Assembly: GCF_007859315.1 (NCBI RefSeq) | Contig: NZ_VOHA01000010.1 | Span: 185,640-249,639 of the forward strand | Reading direction: 5' to 3' | Length of the DNA: 64,000 nt | Source of the DNA: Reyranella sp. CPCC 100927 | GTDB lineage: Bacteria; Pseudomonadota; Alphaproteobacteria; Reyranellales; Reyranellaceae | Shown here: in pieces, positions 26,851 to 35,034 of the stretch | Numbering within the stretch: position 1 is the first letter of the stretch | Layout: each line of letters begins with the position of its first letter | Position numbers and translations under genes: made by a program | Notes under the pieces: model-generated | The model's input: only the letters and a program-made list of their open reading frames with translations | Database searches by the model: none | What the model was told of the DNA's origin: nothing

Positions 26851-28461
26851 ATGTCGGACTGTTACCTCGGCATCGATGTCGGCACCGGCAGTGCGCGGGC
26901 CGGCGTTTTCGATCATGGCGGCAACCTGTTGGCTTCCGCGGCAACCGACATCACGCTCTGGCGCGAGCCGGGCGATATCGTCGAGCAGTCCGGCAACGAT
27001 ATCTGGCGCGCCGTCTGCACCAGCGTGCGCGAAGCCATGGCCGCGGCCGGTATCGCACCCGAAGCGATCAGGGGCATCGGCTGCGATGCCACCTGCTCGC
27101 TGGTCGTGCTGGGCGCCGACGGTGTGCCGCTGCCGGTCAGCAATGCCGGGGATACGGAGCGCAACGTCATCGTGTGGATGGATCATCGCGCCGTCGCACA
27201 GGCGCGCCGCATCAATGCCACGACGGAGAAAGTTCTCGCCTACGTTGGTGGCGCCATCTCGCCCGAGATGGAGACGCCCAAGCTGTTGTGGCTGGCCGAA
27301 CACATGCCGCACACCTTCGCCGGCGCGTGGCAATTCATGGATCTCACGGATTTCCTGACCTGGAAAGCCACCGATAGCCTGGTGCGCTCGACATGCACGG
27401 TGACGTGCAAGTGGACCTACCTCGCACATGAGCAGCGCTGGGATGACGGCTACTTCCGCGCCGTGGGCCTGGGCATGCTGGCCGACGAAGGCTTCCGTCG
27501 TATCGGTACCGAGATCGTCCCCGGCGGTACGCCGCTGGGTCGCGGTCTGACGGCGCGCGCAGCGAACGCGCTGGGGCTGGCACCCGGGACACCGGTCGCG
27601 GCGGGATTGATCGACGCGCATGCCGGCGGCATCGGCACGGTCGGCGCGCGCGGCGGGGTCGGCACCCTGCTGTCACGCATGGCCTATGTGTTCGGCACCT
27701 CTGCGTGCACGATGGCCTCGACCACGGAACCCGCATTTGTACCCGGCGTGTGGGGCCCCTACTACGACTCCATGGTGCCTGGCTTGTGGCTGAGTGAGGG
27801 CGGCCAGTCGGCGGCTGGCGCTGCCATCGACCACCTGCTGCGCATGCATGCCGCGGCGGCGCAAACCCTGGATGACGCCATGCGTGCCGGCCTCGGCCCC
27901 AGCGCCTGGCTATCGGCCGAGGCGGCGCGCCGCGGCGGTGCGCCTGCCGTGCCGGCCCTGGTGGGCGGCCTGCATGTCGTGCCCGAGTTCCTGGGCAACC
28001 GGGCGCCGTTCGCGGACTCCGATGCGCGCGGCCTGATCGCCGGGCTGGATATGGACAACGGCCCGGATTCGCTGCTGGGCCTCTACCTCGCCGGCATGTG
28101 CGGGCTGGGCTATGGCGCACGCCAGATCGTGCGGACGCTGCGCCAGCAGAATGTGCCGATCGACACCATCGTCATCAGCGGCGGCGCTGGTCGCCAGCCT
28201 TTGGTGCGCCAGTTGCTGGCCGACGCGACAGGGGTTGCGGTCGCAACCTCGACGTCGACCGAGCCGGTTCTGCTCGGCGCCGCTATCCTCGGCGCCGTTG
28301 CCGCGGGCGGCTATCCCGATACGGCATCCGCCATGGCCGCGATGTCGGAGATCGGCACGGTCTACCAACCCGACCCAACCACCGCCGCGTGGCATCAGAA
28401 ACGCTTCCAGGCCTTCGAGCGCCTGCAGGCGGTCGGACGTGCGATCCGGGATGATCGCTGA
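26851..28461 (+). CDS. FGGY-family carbohydrate kinase, probable D-ribulokinase
   Basis: 536 aa. The N-terminal ATPase fold begins YLGIDVGTGSARAGVFD, the hallmark of the YDR109C/FGGY ribulokinase branch; IVWMDHRA and the C-terminal GLGYGARQIVRTL and ISGGAGRQPLVRQL motifs follow. Length is normal. It phosphorylates pentuloses at O5, here presumably D-ribulose made by the adjacent ribitol dehydrogenase, feeding the pentose-phosphate pathway. Start ATG 26851 lies 21 bp after the dehydrogenase stop. Confidence 0.9.
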   Translation: MSDCYLGIDVGTGSARAGVFDHGGNLLASAATDITLWREPGDIVEQSGNDIWRAVCTSVREAMAAAGIAPEAIRGIGCDATCSLVVLGADGVPLPVSNAGDTERNVIVWMDHRAVAQARRINATTEKVLAYVGGAISPEMETPKLLWLAEHMPHTFAGAWQFMDLTDFLTWKATDSLVRSTCTVTCKWTYLAHEQRWDDGYFRAVGLGMLADEGFRRIGTEIVPGGTPLGRGLTARAANALGLAPGTPVAAGLIDAHAGGIGTVGARGGVGTLLSRMAYVFGTSACTMASTTEPAFVPGVWGPYYDSMVPGLWLSEGGQSAAGAAIDHLLRMHAAAAQTLDDAMRAGLGPSAWLSAEAARRGGAPAVPALVGGLHVVPEFLGNRAPFADSDARGLIAGLDMDNGPDSLLGLYLAGMCGLGYGARQIVRTLRQQNVPIDTIVISGGAGRQPLVRQLLADATGVAVATSTSTEPVLLGAAILGAVAAGGYPDTASAMAAMSEIGTVYQPDPTTAAWHQKRFQAFERLQAVGRAIRDDR

Positions 28462-28622
28462 AATTCCTTTGTGATCTAAAAATCAGATGGCAAACTATTT
28501 CCCGTGTCGTCCCTGGCGGCACGGCTGCAGACGCTTGCTGCCATGGAGAGCCCGCGGACGGATCGGGTCGTGGAAACAGCCAGCGGCAGACGACCCTTGA
28601 ACGCAAAGCAACAGGGAGACGC

Positions 28623-29123
28623 ATGACCCATTTTGTCCTGGTATCGGCACGTCGAAAGGCGACGCCAGCACGTCCATCGTCCGCGGCTCCCGGCCCGGTT
28701 GCGCAGTCTGGTCGAAACTGTCCGCAGAACGTCGCTGAAAGAGTTCACGCTTTTGCGGCGTTCCTCCGGAAGAAGGAGCTCGTCAGCAACGATATCACCG
28801 TCTCCCGTCGCCCCGGCGTCGAGCTTCGCTTCTCGCGTCTCACCGATGAAGGCCAACGCTTCGCGCATCACGCTTTCCACAATTGGATGCTCGCGTTCGA
28901 CCGCACGAATGCCCATGCCCGCATCGATACGAGCGCACTGGACCGCTGCTGGTCCGATTTCACGCGTTCCTTGCAGCCGCTACGGCCGCGGGCGCGTCTC
29001 AGCGACTACCGCGACAGCGATCGCGCTGATACCAGGCTTTTTCTGGTCATTCAGACGGAGGAACCCGTCGCGGCCTGGTGCCCCGCATCCGAGGCGCCAT
29101 CAGCGTTGCCACCGGCGCCCTGA
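28623..29123 (+). CDS. Hypothetical protein
   Basis: 166 aa with a strong ribosome site (AGGGAGACGC before ATG 28623). No domain or membrane segment recognised; the central region (ELVSNDITVSRRPGVELRF) looks protein-like while overlapping frames on both strands are Arg/Ser-rich shadows. It is an isolated gene after the ribulokinase. Coding status is supported only by the ribosome site and composition. Confidence 0.5.
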   Translation: MTHFVLVSARRKATPARPSSAAPGPVAQSGRNCPQNVAERVHAFAAFLRKKELVSNDITVSRRPGVELRFSRLTDEGQRFAHHAFHNWMLAFDRTNAHARIDTSALDRCWSDFTRSLQPLRPRARLSDYRDSDRADTRLFLVIQTEEPVAAWCPASEAPSALPPAP

Positions 29124-29250
29124 GCGGTACGCCGGCACCACACGTCGACAGGTCGCGGCCGTTGAACGGCGGTTGGCGGCAACTTCGTAGCACACCGCGC
29201 CGCAGTGACGCCCGCCCGCATACGTCTTCGTGTCCGGGATCACAACGCGC

Positions 29251-29898
29251 CTATGCGGCTGAGCCGCGCTTGGGCCGGCGAATGGCTCTCACCTTCCCGC
29301 TGCTGCCGCCGCCACAGAACAGCCGATCGCCGCCATCGGACTCCAGGCCCGACACGCCAGTGCCGGGCGGCATGTCAAGCCGCTCCAGGGTCTCCCCTGT
29401 CTTCGGATCAATCCGCCTGACGTCGCTGTCATCGCCTTCCCAGGTAGCGTGCCACAACTCACCATCGACCCAGGTCACGCCGGTGACGACGCGGTTGCAT
29501 TCGATGGTACGCAGAACGGTTCCTGTCTCGGGATCGACCTGATGGATCTTCCGGGCTCGATACTGGCCCACCCAGAGCGTCCCCTCGGCCCAGGCCATGC
29601 CTGAATCTCCACCGTCGCCGGGCGCCGGAACCGAAGCAATCACGCTGCCGGTTTTCGGATCGATCTTCTGGATGCGATCTTCGGCGATCTGGTAGAGGTA
29701 CCGGCCATCGAAGGCCGTTCCCGCATGCGCCGCGACCGTAATCGTCTGCACGGCCTGTCCGTTTGCAGGATCGAATGCGTTCAGCTTGTCGCCTGCGGCA
29801 AACCAGACGCTCTGACCGTCGAACGTCACCCCATGCACCTGGTCGACACCTGGAAAGGGGCCATACTCACGGATGATCTCTGCCGCGGATCGTTTCAT
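29251..29898 (-). CDS. Beta-propeller protein, glutamine-cyclotransferase-like
   Basis: 215 aa from ATG 29898 (the frame opens at 29922). Repeated propeller blades are visible: VHGVTFDGQSVWFAAGDKL, KIDPKTGSVIASVPAPGDGG, GMAWAEGTLWVGQY, QVDPETGTVLRTIEC and RIDPKTGETLERLDMPPG, about five units, resembling Vgb or glutaminyl-peptide cyclotransferase propellers. No signal peptide, so cytoplasmic. Function unknown; it lies 46 bp from the TPR/winged-helix regulator on the same strand. Confidence 0.75.
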   Translation of the reverse strand: MKRSAAEIIREYGPFPGVDQVHGVTFDGQSVWFAAGDKLNAFDPANGQAVQTITVAAHAGTAFDGRYLYQIAEDRIQKIDPKTGSVIASVPAPGDGGDSGMAWAEGTLWVGQYRARKIHQVDPETGTVLRTIECNRVVTGVTWVDGELWHATWEGDDSDVRRIDPKTGETLERLDMPPGTGVSGLESDGGDRLFCGGGSSGKVRAIRRPKRGSAA

Positions 29899-29944
29899 GC
29901 TCGTGTTCCAGTGTCCTGACATCGCATCTTGCGACAGGCCGATA

Positions 29945-31165
29945 CTAGTCGCTCGGCAAAGGCCCGGGGAGTAACAACGCTGTCGGGAATCCGGGTACCG
30001 GCGGGGTCATCCAGCGCCGCGCCGGCCCACGGCCGAACGACTGCACCTTGCCTGCCGTCGCCAGCGCCTCGAGCGCGCGTTGCACCGTCCGTGGACTGGC
30101 CCCCAGGGCCAGCGCCAATGCCGAGCTGGACCAAGACTCGCCGTCGGCCAGGAAAGCCAGTACGGCAGCATGCTCCTCATCGACCGGTGGCGCCAACACG
30201 ACAACCTCGCGCGCGCGGCGCGGCACCAGCGCAAAGCCGTCTTTCGTCGCACTCACGTCCGCCACGGCTCGACACTCCGCGCGTAGCCGGCCGATTTCGA
30301 CCCGCAACCGGGCACGGTGCGAGTCATCGGCGTGCTTGGCCCGGAAGGCACGGGCAATCAACGTGCTCCTCGGCACATCGGCAGGCCAGGCTTCGCCCAG
30401 CGCGGCAGCCAGGGCGAACAGCACCGGACGCGTCGCGAGCGATATCACGGTACCGGTATCGCGCACGGCATGGCGGCAGGCGTCGACAACGAGGGTTTCC
30501 GATGCCAGGAGTGCTTCGACCTCTTCCAGCAGGAGTGGACGCTGCTCACCGCGCGCGATCAGGCGTGCCGCGGGTGTGTTCATCACCAAGGCTGCGCTCT
30601 CGACTTCCGCCGTCAGCGCCGGGATGTCGGCTTCGCGCGCGGCGTTCTCGGCGCGAACGAGGGCGGCGCGCGCCGCTTTCGTCTGCAGGCGACGCATGGC
30701 AATCCCGGCAATCACCAGGTCACGAGCGACCTTCGAGGGCGGTGGAAGCGCCGAGGGGTCGAGCCCGGCAAGCGCGCGCTCGGCCTCATCGAGGCGGCCG
30801 ACCAGAAGCAGGCGCCGAACCTCGAGGTTGCGGGCATGTGCAGCATTGATGTGATCGCCATGCGCCTCGAGCGTCACCCGGGCCGCGTTGAGCACCTTCG
30901 TCGGCCAGCCCAGATCGCGCGAGACCAGAGCGATCTCAGCCTCGGCAACGACACAGCGGGCGCGAGCAACGGTTTCCTTGGGACCGAAGGCGCGTGCTGC
31001 GCGCCGCAACAGGGCTTTGGCGCGATCGAGATCACCAAGCTGCGCCATCACGATGCCGCGCAGCGCCAGTGCCGGTGCGTCATCACGCAGGGCGACCCGC
31101 TTCAGCACACCCAGCAGATCGCCCTTTGCCAGGGCCCGCGCCGCCGCCGTGATCAACGAATCCAT
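29945..31165 (-). CDS. TPR-like/winged-helix transcriptional regulator
   Basis: 406 aa. The N-terminal two thirds is helical with TPR-like repeats (ALRGIVMAQLGDLDRAKALL, then RRLLLVGRLDEAERALAGL and more), and the C-terminus has a winged HTH (SSALALALGASPRTVQRALEAL). ATG 31165 is taken as start; the frame remains open far upstream, but that part is antisense to the SRPBCC gene. It is divergent from a small membrane protein, and its start codon abuts the shared upstream element at 31168-31230. It is the likely regulator of the 31.3-34.9 kb module. Confidence 0.8.
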   Translation of the reverse strand: MDSLITAAARALAKGDLLGVLKRVALRDDAPALALRGIVMAQLGDLDRAKALLRRAARAFGPKETVARARCVVAEAEIALVSRDLGWPTKVLNAARVTLEAHGDHINAAHARNLEVRRLLLVGRLDEAERALAGLDPSALPPPSKVARDLVIAGIAMRRLQTKAARAALVRAENAAREADIPALTAEVESAALVMNTPAARLIARGEQRPLLLEEVEALLASETLVVDACRHAVRDTGTVISLATRPVLFALAAALGEAWPADVPRSTLIARAFRAKHADDSHRARLRVEIGRLRAECRAVADVSATKDGFALVPRRAREVVVLAPPVDEEHAAVLAFLADGESWSSSALALALGASPRTVQRALEALATAGKVQSFGRGPARRWMTPPVPGFPTALLLPGPLPSD

Positions 31166-31167
31166 CA

Positions 31168-31230
31168 GAATCCCGTCACCCTTGTAACTCCCACCCTTCC
31201 GCCGTCCGCTCCTAAGTGTATCGCGTGACT
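31168..31230 (+). promoter_or_regulatory. Shared upstream element, copy 1
   Basis: Between the divergent regulator and small membrane protein genes. Blocks GAATCCCG (31168), CTTGTAACTCCC (31181-31192), CTAAGT (31212-31217) and CGTGAC (about 31223-31228) recur in the same order with the same 31-bp spacing at 33217-33276, upstream of the first DUF899 gene. It could be a promoter for an alternative sigma factor or an activator site; it does not fit normal sigma-70 spacing. Confidence 0.7.
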
Positions 31231-31283
31231 GCTGCCTTGCGACAGTCCGCGGCCGTCGCACTCGCGCACAATGGGAGACGATC

Positions 31284-31565
31284 ATGGCTAACACGAAAAC
31301 GGTCTCCCCGGCAGAATGGTTGGAGGCGCGCCAGCAGCTCGGCCTGGCTGACGGGCTGTCGCTGGCAGCCACGCCGACATTCGCCATCATGGCGCTGCTG
31401 ACGGGTGTTCTCGGCAACGGCCCGCTGGATATCCTTTGCTTCGCGGCGCAGGATACATCGCCGATGAGCGGCATGGTCCTGATGTACGGGCTGATGAGCG
31501 TCTTCCATCTGGCGCCCTGGCTGAGATTGATCTCCAACAGACCAAACCGTTCCCGCCGGGCCTGA
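31284..31565 (+). CDS. Small membrane protein with a DUF899-like N-terminal leader
   Basis: 93 aa; GGGAGACGATC precedes ATG 31284. Residues 5-18 (KTVSPAEWLEARQQ) match the N-terminal leader of the two DUF899 proteins downstream (GTRAEWLAARLE and VVSRDEWLIARK). The rest has two hydrophobic stretches (about 27-46 and 60-80) and ends LAPWLRLIS. Related small proteins seem to exist in alphaproteobacteria but I cannot name a family. It is the first gene after the shared upstream element. Confidence 0.7.
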   Translation: MANTKTVSPAEWLEARQQLGLADGLSLAATPTFAIMALLTGVLGNGPLDILCFAAQDTSPMSGMVLMYGLMSVFHLAPWLRLISNRPNRSRRA

Positions 31566-31606
31566 CCTGGCGACGGATCCAGCGATCGCAACCCTGGAGA
31601 AGACCG

Positions 31607-32062
31607 ATGCAAGAGGCCCTCATCATCCGCCGCGAGACGCACATTCCGGCGCCGCCTGCCGCGGTGTTCGCTCTGCTGATCGACCCTGAGAAGATGCTGC
31701 GCTGGATCGGGACCGAGGCGCAGGTCGAGCCGCAGCCTGGTGGACTCTATCTCGTCAACGTCACCGGCGCGCGCATCGCCCGCGGCGCTTTCCGCGAAGT
31801 GGTGCCGGTGCACCGCCTGGCCTACAGCTTCGGCTGGGACGGCAGCACGGAGGTACCGCCAGGCTCGAGCCTGATCGAGATCGACCTGATCGAGCAGCCC
31901 GACGGAACGCTGATGCGGTTCACCCACAGCGGTCTGCCCAACACCGAGCAGTGTGATGGCCATGCGAAAGGCTGGGCTCACTACTTCGGTCGGCTGGTCG
32001 AGGTTGCCGCCGGCCGTGACCCAGGTCCCGATCCATGGCATGGCCGCGACGACGGTGTGTAG
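31607..32062 (+). CDS. SRPBCC/AHSA1-domain protein
   Basis: 151 aa START-like helix-grip protein of the AHSA1 group. It begins LIIRRETHIPAPPAAVFALL and contains MLRWIGTEAQVEPQPGGLY and TLMRFTHSGLP, the usual landmarks, and ends GWAHYFGRLVEVAAG. Such proteins bind hydrophobic ligands and often sit beside small HTH or sigma-factor genes in stress operons. It is 41 bp after the small membrane protein gene; ATG 31607 has GGAGAAG upstream. Confidence 0.88.
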   Translation: MQEALIIRRETHIPAPPAAVFALLIDPEKMLRWIGTEAQVEPQPGGLYLVNVTGARIARGAFREVVPVHRLAYSFGWDGSTEVPPGSSLIEIDLIEQPDGTLMRFTHSGLPNTEQCDGHAKGWAHYFGRLVEVAAGRDPGPDPWHGRDDGV

Positions 32063-32152
32063 TGACGGCGTATAGACCCTGAAGTTCCACCGCGCCCGCG
32101 ATAGACCGGCAGGACGGATGACAGACAGGGGCTAGGGCCGCATGATCGCGGC

Positions 32153-33211
32153 ATGGATCTATCTGGCCCCCTTGCCTGGCTGGTGGATGAGGCCGATGCC
32201 ACGCACGGCCCCGACCAGTTTCTGGCCGAGCTCGGCGGCCGGCTGTTGGCCGACGGGCTGCCGCTGGCCGCCGGCGCTCTGACGCTGGCGGTGCCGCATC
32301 CGATCATCGCCCGACGCACCTGGCAGTGGCGTGCTGAAACCGGCGCGGTGATCGAGGCGCTGGGCTTTGCCGGGGTGCCGCAGACCCAGGCCGGGCGCGA
32401 TTGGCTGGCCGGACGAGGCCCGGTGTACGAGGATATCGTCGGCGCGGAAACAGACGGTACCCGGCTCGGCTGGGCCGGCACGCGACCGTTCAATCCAGCC
32501 GAAACGGACCAGCTGCGCCAGGTTACCCGTTTCGCGGCGGCGCCTTTGGCCGCCCTCGCGGCGCGGGCGGCATTGTCGGCGCTGCTGGAGGCTTACCTCG
32601 GCCGGCGCAGCGCCGCTCGCGTGCTGGCGGGCGCGCTGCACCGCGGTGCCGGCGAAACCATTCGCGCCGCCCTGCTCTATGCCGATCTGCGCGACTTCAC
32701 CGCGCTGTCCGAGGCGAGCGAGCCGTCTGATGTGATCGCCGCACTGGACGCCTGGTTCGACCGCATTGCCGGCGCCGTGCATGCGTTCGGCGGCGAGGTG
32801 CTGAAGTTCATCGGCGATGGCGCGTTGGCGATCTTCCCGGTTACCGGGACACCGACCGAGGCCTGCGATGCGGCGTTGCGTGCGGTCACCGCTGCCCGTG
32901 CCGGCATGGCGCATCTGAACACCGCGCGCCAATCACGGTCGTTGCCGCCGCTGTCCTTCGGCGCGGCGCTGCACCTGGGCGAGATTCTCTGGGGCAACAT
33001 CGGCGCCGCCGACCGGCTGGACTTCACCGCCATCGGTGCCGCGGTCAACCTGGTCAGCCGGCTGGAGGGGCTGTGCCGACCGCTCGGCCGGTCGGTGCTG
33101 ATCTCGGGCGCTGTCGCCGCCGAGACCGCCATGCCCCTGGTGCCCGTCGGCAAGCACGTTCTGCGTGGCATCGCCGCACCTTGCACAGTCTTCACGCTGC
33201 CCGATACGTGA
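32153..33211 (+). CDS. Class III adenylate cyclase with N-terminal sensor-like domain
   Basis: 352 aa, soluble. The N-terminal domain (about 1-155) is non-catalytic and unnamed. The catalytic CHD follows: metal Asp in LLYADLRDFTALSE, EVLKFIGDGALAIF (adenine-selecting Lys, second metal Asp), LDFTAIG (Thr partner, class IIIb style) and AVNLVSRLEGLC (transition-state Asn and Arg). It should make cAMP as a homodimer. It is part of the 31.3-34.9 kb module; a paralogue of the same architecture is at 61.3 kb. Confidence 0.9.
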   Translation: MDLSGPLAWLVDEADATHGPDQFLAELGGRLLADGLPLAAGALTLAVPHPIIARRTWQWRAETGAVIEALGFAGVPQTQAGRDWLAGRGPVYEDIVGAETDGTRLGWAGTRPFNPAETDQLRQVTRFAAAPLAALAARAALSALLEAYLGRRSAARVLAGALHRGAGETIRAALLYADLRDFTALSEASEPSDVIAALDAWFDRIAGAVHAFGGEVLKFIGDGALAIFPVTGTPTEACDAALRAVTAARAGMAHLNTARQSRSLPPLSFGAALHLGEILWGNIGAADRLDFTAIGAAVNLVSRLEGLCRPLGRSVLISGAVAAETAMPLVPVGKHVLRGIAAPCTVFTLPDT

Positions 33212-33216
33212 GGGCG

Positions 33217-33276
33217 GAATCCCGCCACACTTGTAACTCCCTTCCCTGCGCAGCCCGGCACTAAGTCTGTTCGTGA
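33217..33276 (+). promoter_or_regulatory. Shared upstream element, copy 2
   Basis: GAATCCCG (33217), CTTGTAACTCCC (33230-33241) and CTAAGT (33261-33266), then CGTGAC, matching copy 1 block for block with identical 31-bp spacing between the second and third blocks. It starts 6 bp after the cyclase stop and ends about 27 bp before the first DUF899 start codon. Confidence 0.7.
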
Positions 33277-33302
33277 CGCTGAACACGAACGGAGGACGAG
33301 TG

Positions 33303-34079
33303 ATGACGACGCACAAGACCGGGACTCGCGCGGAGTGGCTGGCGGCGCGGCTTGAGCTGCTGGCTGCGGAAAAAGAGCTCACGCAACGCAGCAACGCACT
33401 GACCCAGCGTCGTCAGGACCTGCCGTGGGTGCGGATCGACACGGCCTACCGGTTCGACACCGATGCCGGCAGCGTCACGCTGGCGGACCTCTTCCAGGGG
33501 CGTTCGCAGCTGCTCATCTATCATTTCATGTTCGGGCCCGACTTCACGGCAGGGTGTCCGACCTGTTCGACCATCGCGGACGGCTTCAACGGTGTCGCCG
33601 TTCATCTGGCGAACCATGATGTGATGCTATGGGTCGTATCGCGGGCGCCGCTGCCCCAACTGCAGACCTACAAGCAACGGATGGCGTGGACGTTTCCCTG
33701 GGCGTCCTCGTCCGACAGCGACTTCAACGCCGACTTCAACGTCTGGTTCAACGAGGCGCAGCAACGTCAGGGAGACATCGAATACAACTACCGGCGCGAA
33801 AAGGTGTTCGAGTGGCGTGGTGGCCAGGAAGGCGGCGGTGCGGCAGCGGAGAACCAGCTCGCCGCGACATGCGGCATCGACGCCGCCGCATACCATCGCG
33901 ATCGCCCCGGCCTGAGTGCGTTCGTGCTCCAGGACGGCGTGGTCTACCATACCTACTCTGCCTATGCGCGTGGGCTCGAAGGCATTTGGGGCATGTACCA
34001 GTGGCTCGACCGCGCACCCAAGGGACGCAACGAGACCGGCGTCTGGTGGCGTCGCCACGATGAGTACGACAGGCGTTGA
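33303..34079 (+). CDS. DUF899 thioredoxin-like protein (1)
   Basis: 258 aa from ATG 33303, preceded by GGAGGA. DUF899 proteins adopt a thioredoxin-like fold. Visible: a leader TRAEWLAARLELLAAEKEL, LPWVRIDTAYRFDT, LADLFQGRSQLLIYHFMFG, a CPTCS pair in the thioredoxin active-site position and WTFPWASSSDSDFN, ending APKGRNE. It differs from the second copy by an insertion with a further Cys (AATCGID). The role is probably redox or stress related but not established. Confidence 0.88.
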   Translation: MTTHKTGTRAEWLAARLELLAAEKELTQRSNALTQRRQDLPWVRIDTAYRFDTDAGSVTLADLFQGRSQLLIYHFMFGPDFTAGCPTCSTIADGFNGVAVHLANHDVMLWVVSRAPLPQLQTYKQRMAWTFPWASSSDSDFNADFNVWFNEAQQRQGDIEYNYRREKVFEWRGGQEGGGAAAENQLAATCGIDAAAYHRDRPGLSAFVLQDGVVYHTYSAYARGLEGIWGMYQWLDRAPKGRNETGVWWRRHDEYDRR

Positions 34080-34116
34080 GCCACGCGCCGAATTTCGCAG
34101 TACAGGAGAGACGGTC

Positions 34117-34866
34117 ATGACAACCAGTACGCTTACCCCGCCGAAAGTCGTGTCGCGCGACGAATGGCTCATCGCCCGCAAGGTACACCTCGCCCAGGAG
34201 CGGACCTTGACCCACGCGCTGGACGCGCTGCGTGCCGAACGCCGTCGGCTGCCCTGGGTCAAGGTCGACAAATCCTACGTATTCGAGGGACCCGAGGGCC
34301 CGCGTACGCTGGTGGATCTGTTCGGCGAGCGCAGTCAGCTCGCCGTCTACCACTTCATGCTGTCGCCGGACTCGGATCATCTCTGCAAAGGCTGCTCCTT
34401 CATCGCCGACCATATCGACGCGGCGCGGCAGCACTTCGAGCAGGCCGACCTCGCCTTCGTCGCGATCTCGCGCGCGCCGCTCGCGCGGATCGATCAGGTC
34501 CGGCGGCGCCTGGGCTGGACCTTCCCGTGGGTGTCCTCGGGCAACACCGACTTCAACTACGATTTCGGCGTGTCGTTCACGAAAGAGGACCTTGCCGCCG
34601 GCCGCGCCATCTACAACTACGGCACGATCATCAAGAACAGCGAAGACATGCACGGCACCAGCATCTTCGCCAAGAACGAGCGCGGCGAGGTCTTCCACAC
34701 CTACTCGACCTACCATCGCGGGGACGAGATGCTGATGGGCGCCTTCATGTGGCTGGATATGGCGCCCAAGGGCCGCAACGAGGCAAACGGCGTCATGAGC
34801 TGGGTGAAGCTGCATGATGAATACGAGCCGGGCGATCAGCATAAACACGGTTGCTGCGGCGGCTAG
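34117..34866 (+). CDS. DUF899 thioredoxin-like protein (2)
   Basis: 249 aa; CAGGAGAGACGG lies before ATG 34117. Same architecture as the preceding gene: leader VVSRDEWLIARKVHLAQE, LPWVKVDKSYVFEG, LVDLFGERSQLAVYHFMLSP, CKGCSF at the thioredoxin-like CxxC position and WTFPWVSSGNTDFNYDF. It ends with a His/Cys tail HKHGCCGG that could bind metal. A tandem paralogue pair, 37 bp apart, that was probably duplicated in place. Confidence 0.88.
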   Translation: MTTSTLTPPKVVSRDEWLIARKVHLAQERTLTHALDALRAERRRLPWVKVDKSYVFEGPEGPRTLVDLFGERSQLAVYHFMLSPDSDHLCKGCSFIADHIDAARQHFEQADLAFVAISRAPLARIDQVRRRLGWTFPWVSSGNTDFNYDFGVSFTKEDLAAGRAIYNYGTIIKNSEDMHGTSIFAKNERGEVFHTYSTYHRGDEMLMGAFMWLDMAPKGRNEANGVMSWVKLHDEYEPGDQHKHGCCGG

Positions 34867-34883
34867 TACCGACGATCAGGATC

Positions 34884-34985
34884 GTCATCCCGAGCGCCCC
34901 TTCGTCAGGCTCAGGAGAGGGATCTTTCGATGCAGGCGCACCCGTGCGTCACTTGCAGAAGATCCCTCGCTGCGCTCGAGATGAC
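34884..34985. repeat. Dispersed palindromic repeat, type A copy 2
   Basis: Outer arms GTCATCCCGAG (34884) and CTCGAGATGAC (to 34985, one mismatch) with inner GAGGGATCTTTCGATGCA and AGATCCCTCGCTGCG, the same core as copies 3 and 4. It lies between the second DUF899 gene and the convergent MHYT kinase, where it may act as a bidirectional terminator. Confidence 0.8.
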
Positions 34986-35034
34986 AGCTGTATCAGGGAC
35001 GCGTGATTCCGAGGACTAACCGCAGCGCCGCAGA

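Noticed and set aside
25993..27621. 542-codon open frame on the minus strand
   Set aside because: Antisense to the ribitol dehydrogenase and ribulokinase genes; composition is that of a shadow frame.
31182..31217. Shared upstream element as an ordinary sigma-70 promoter
   Set aside because: TTGTAA and CTAAGT are separated by 24 bp, too long for the 16-18 bp needed.
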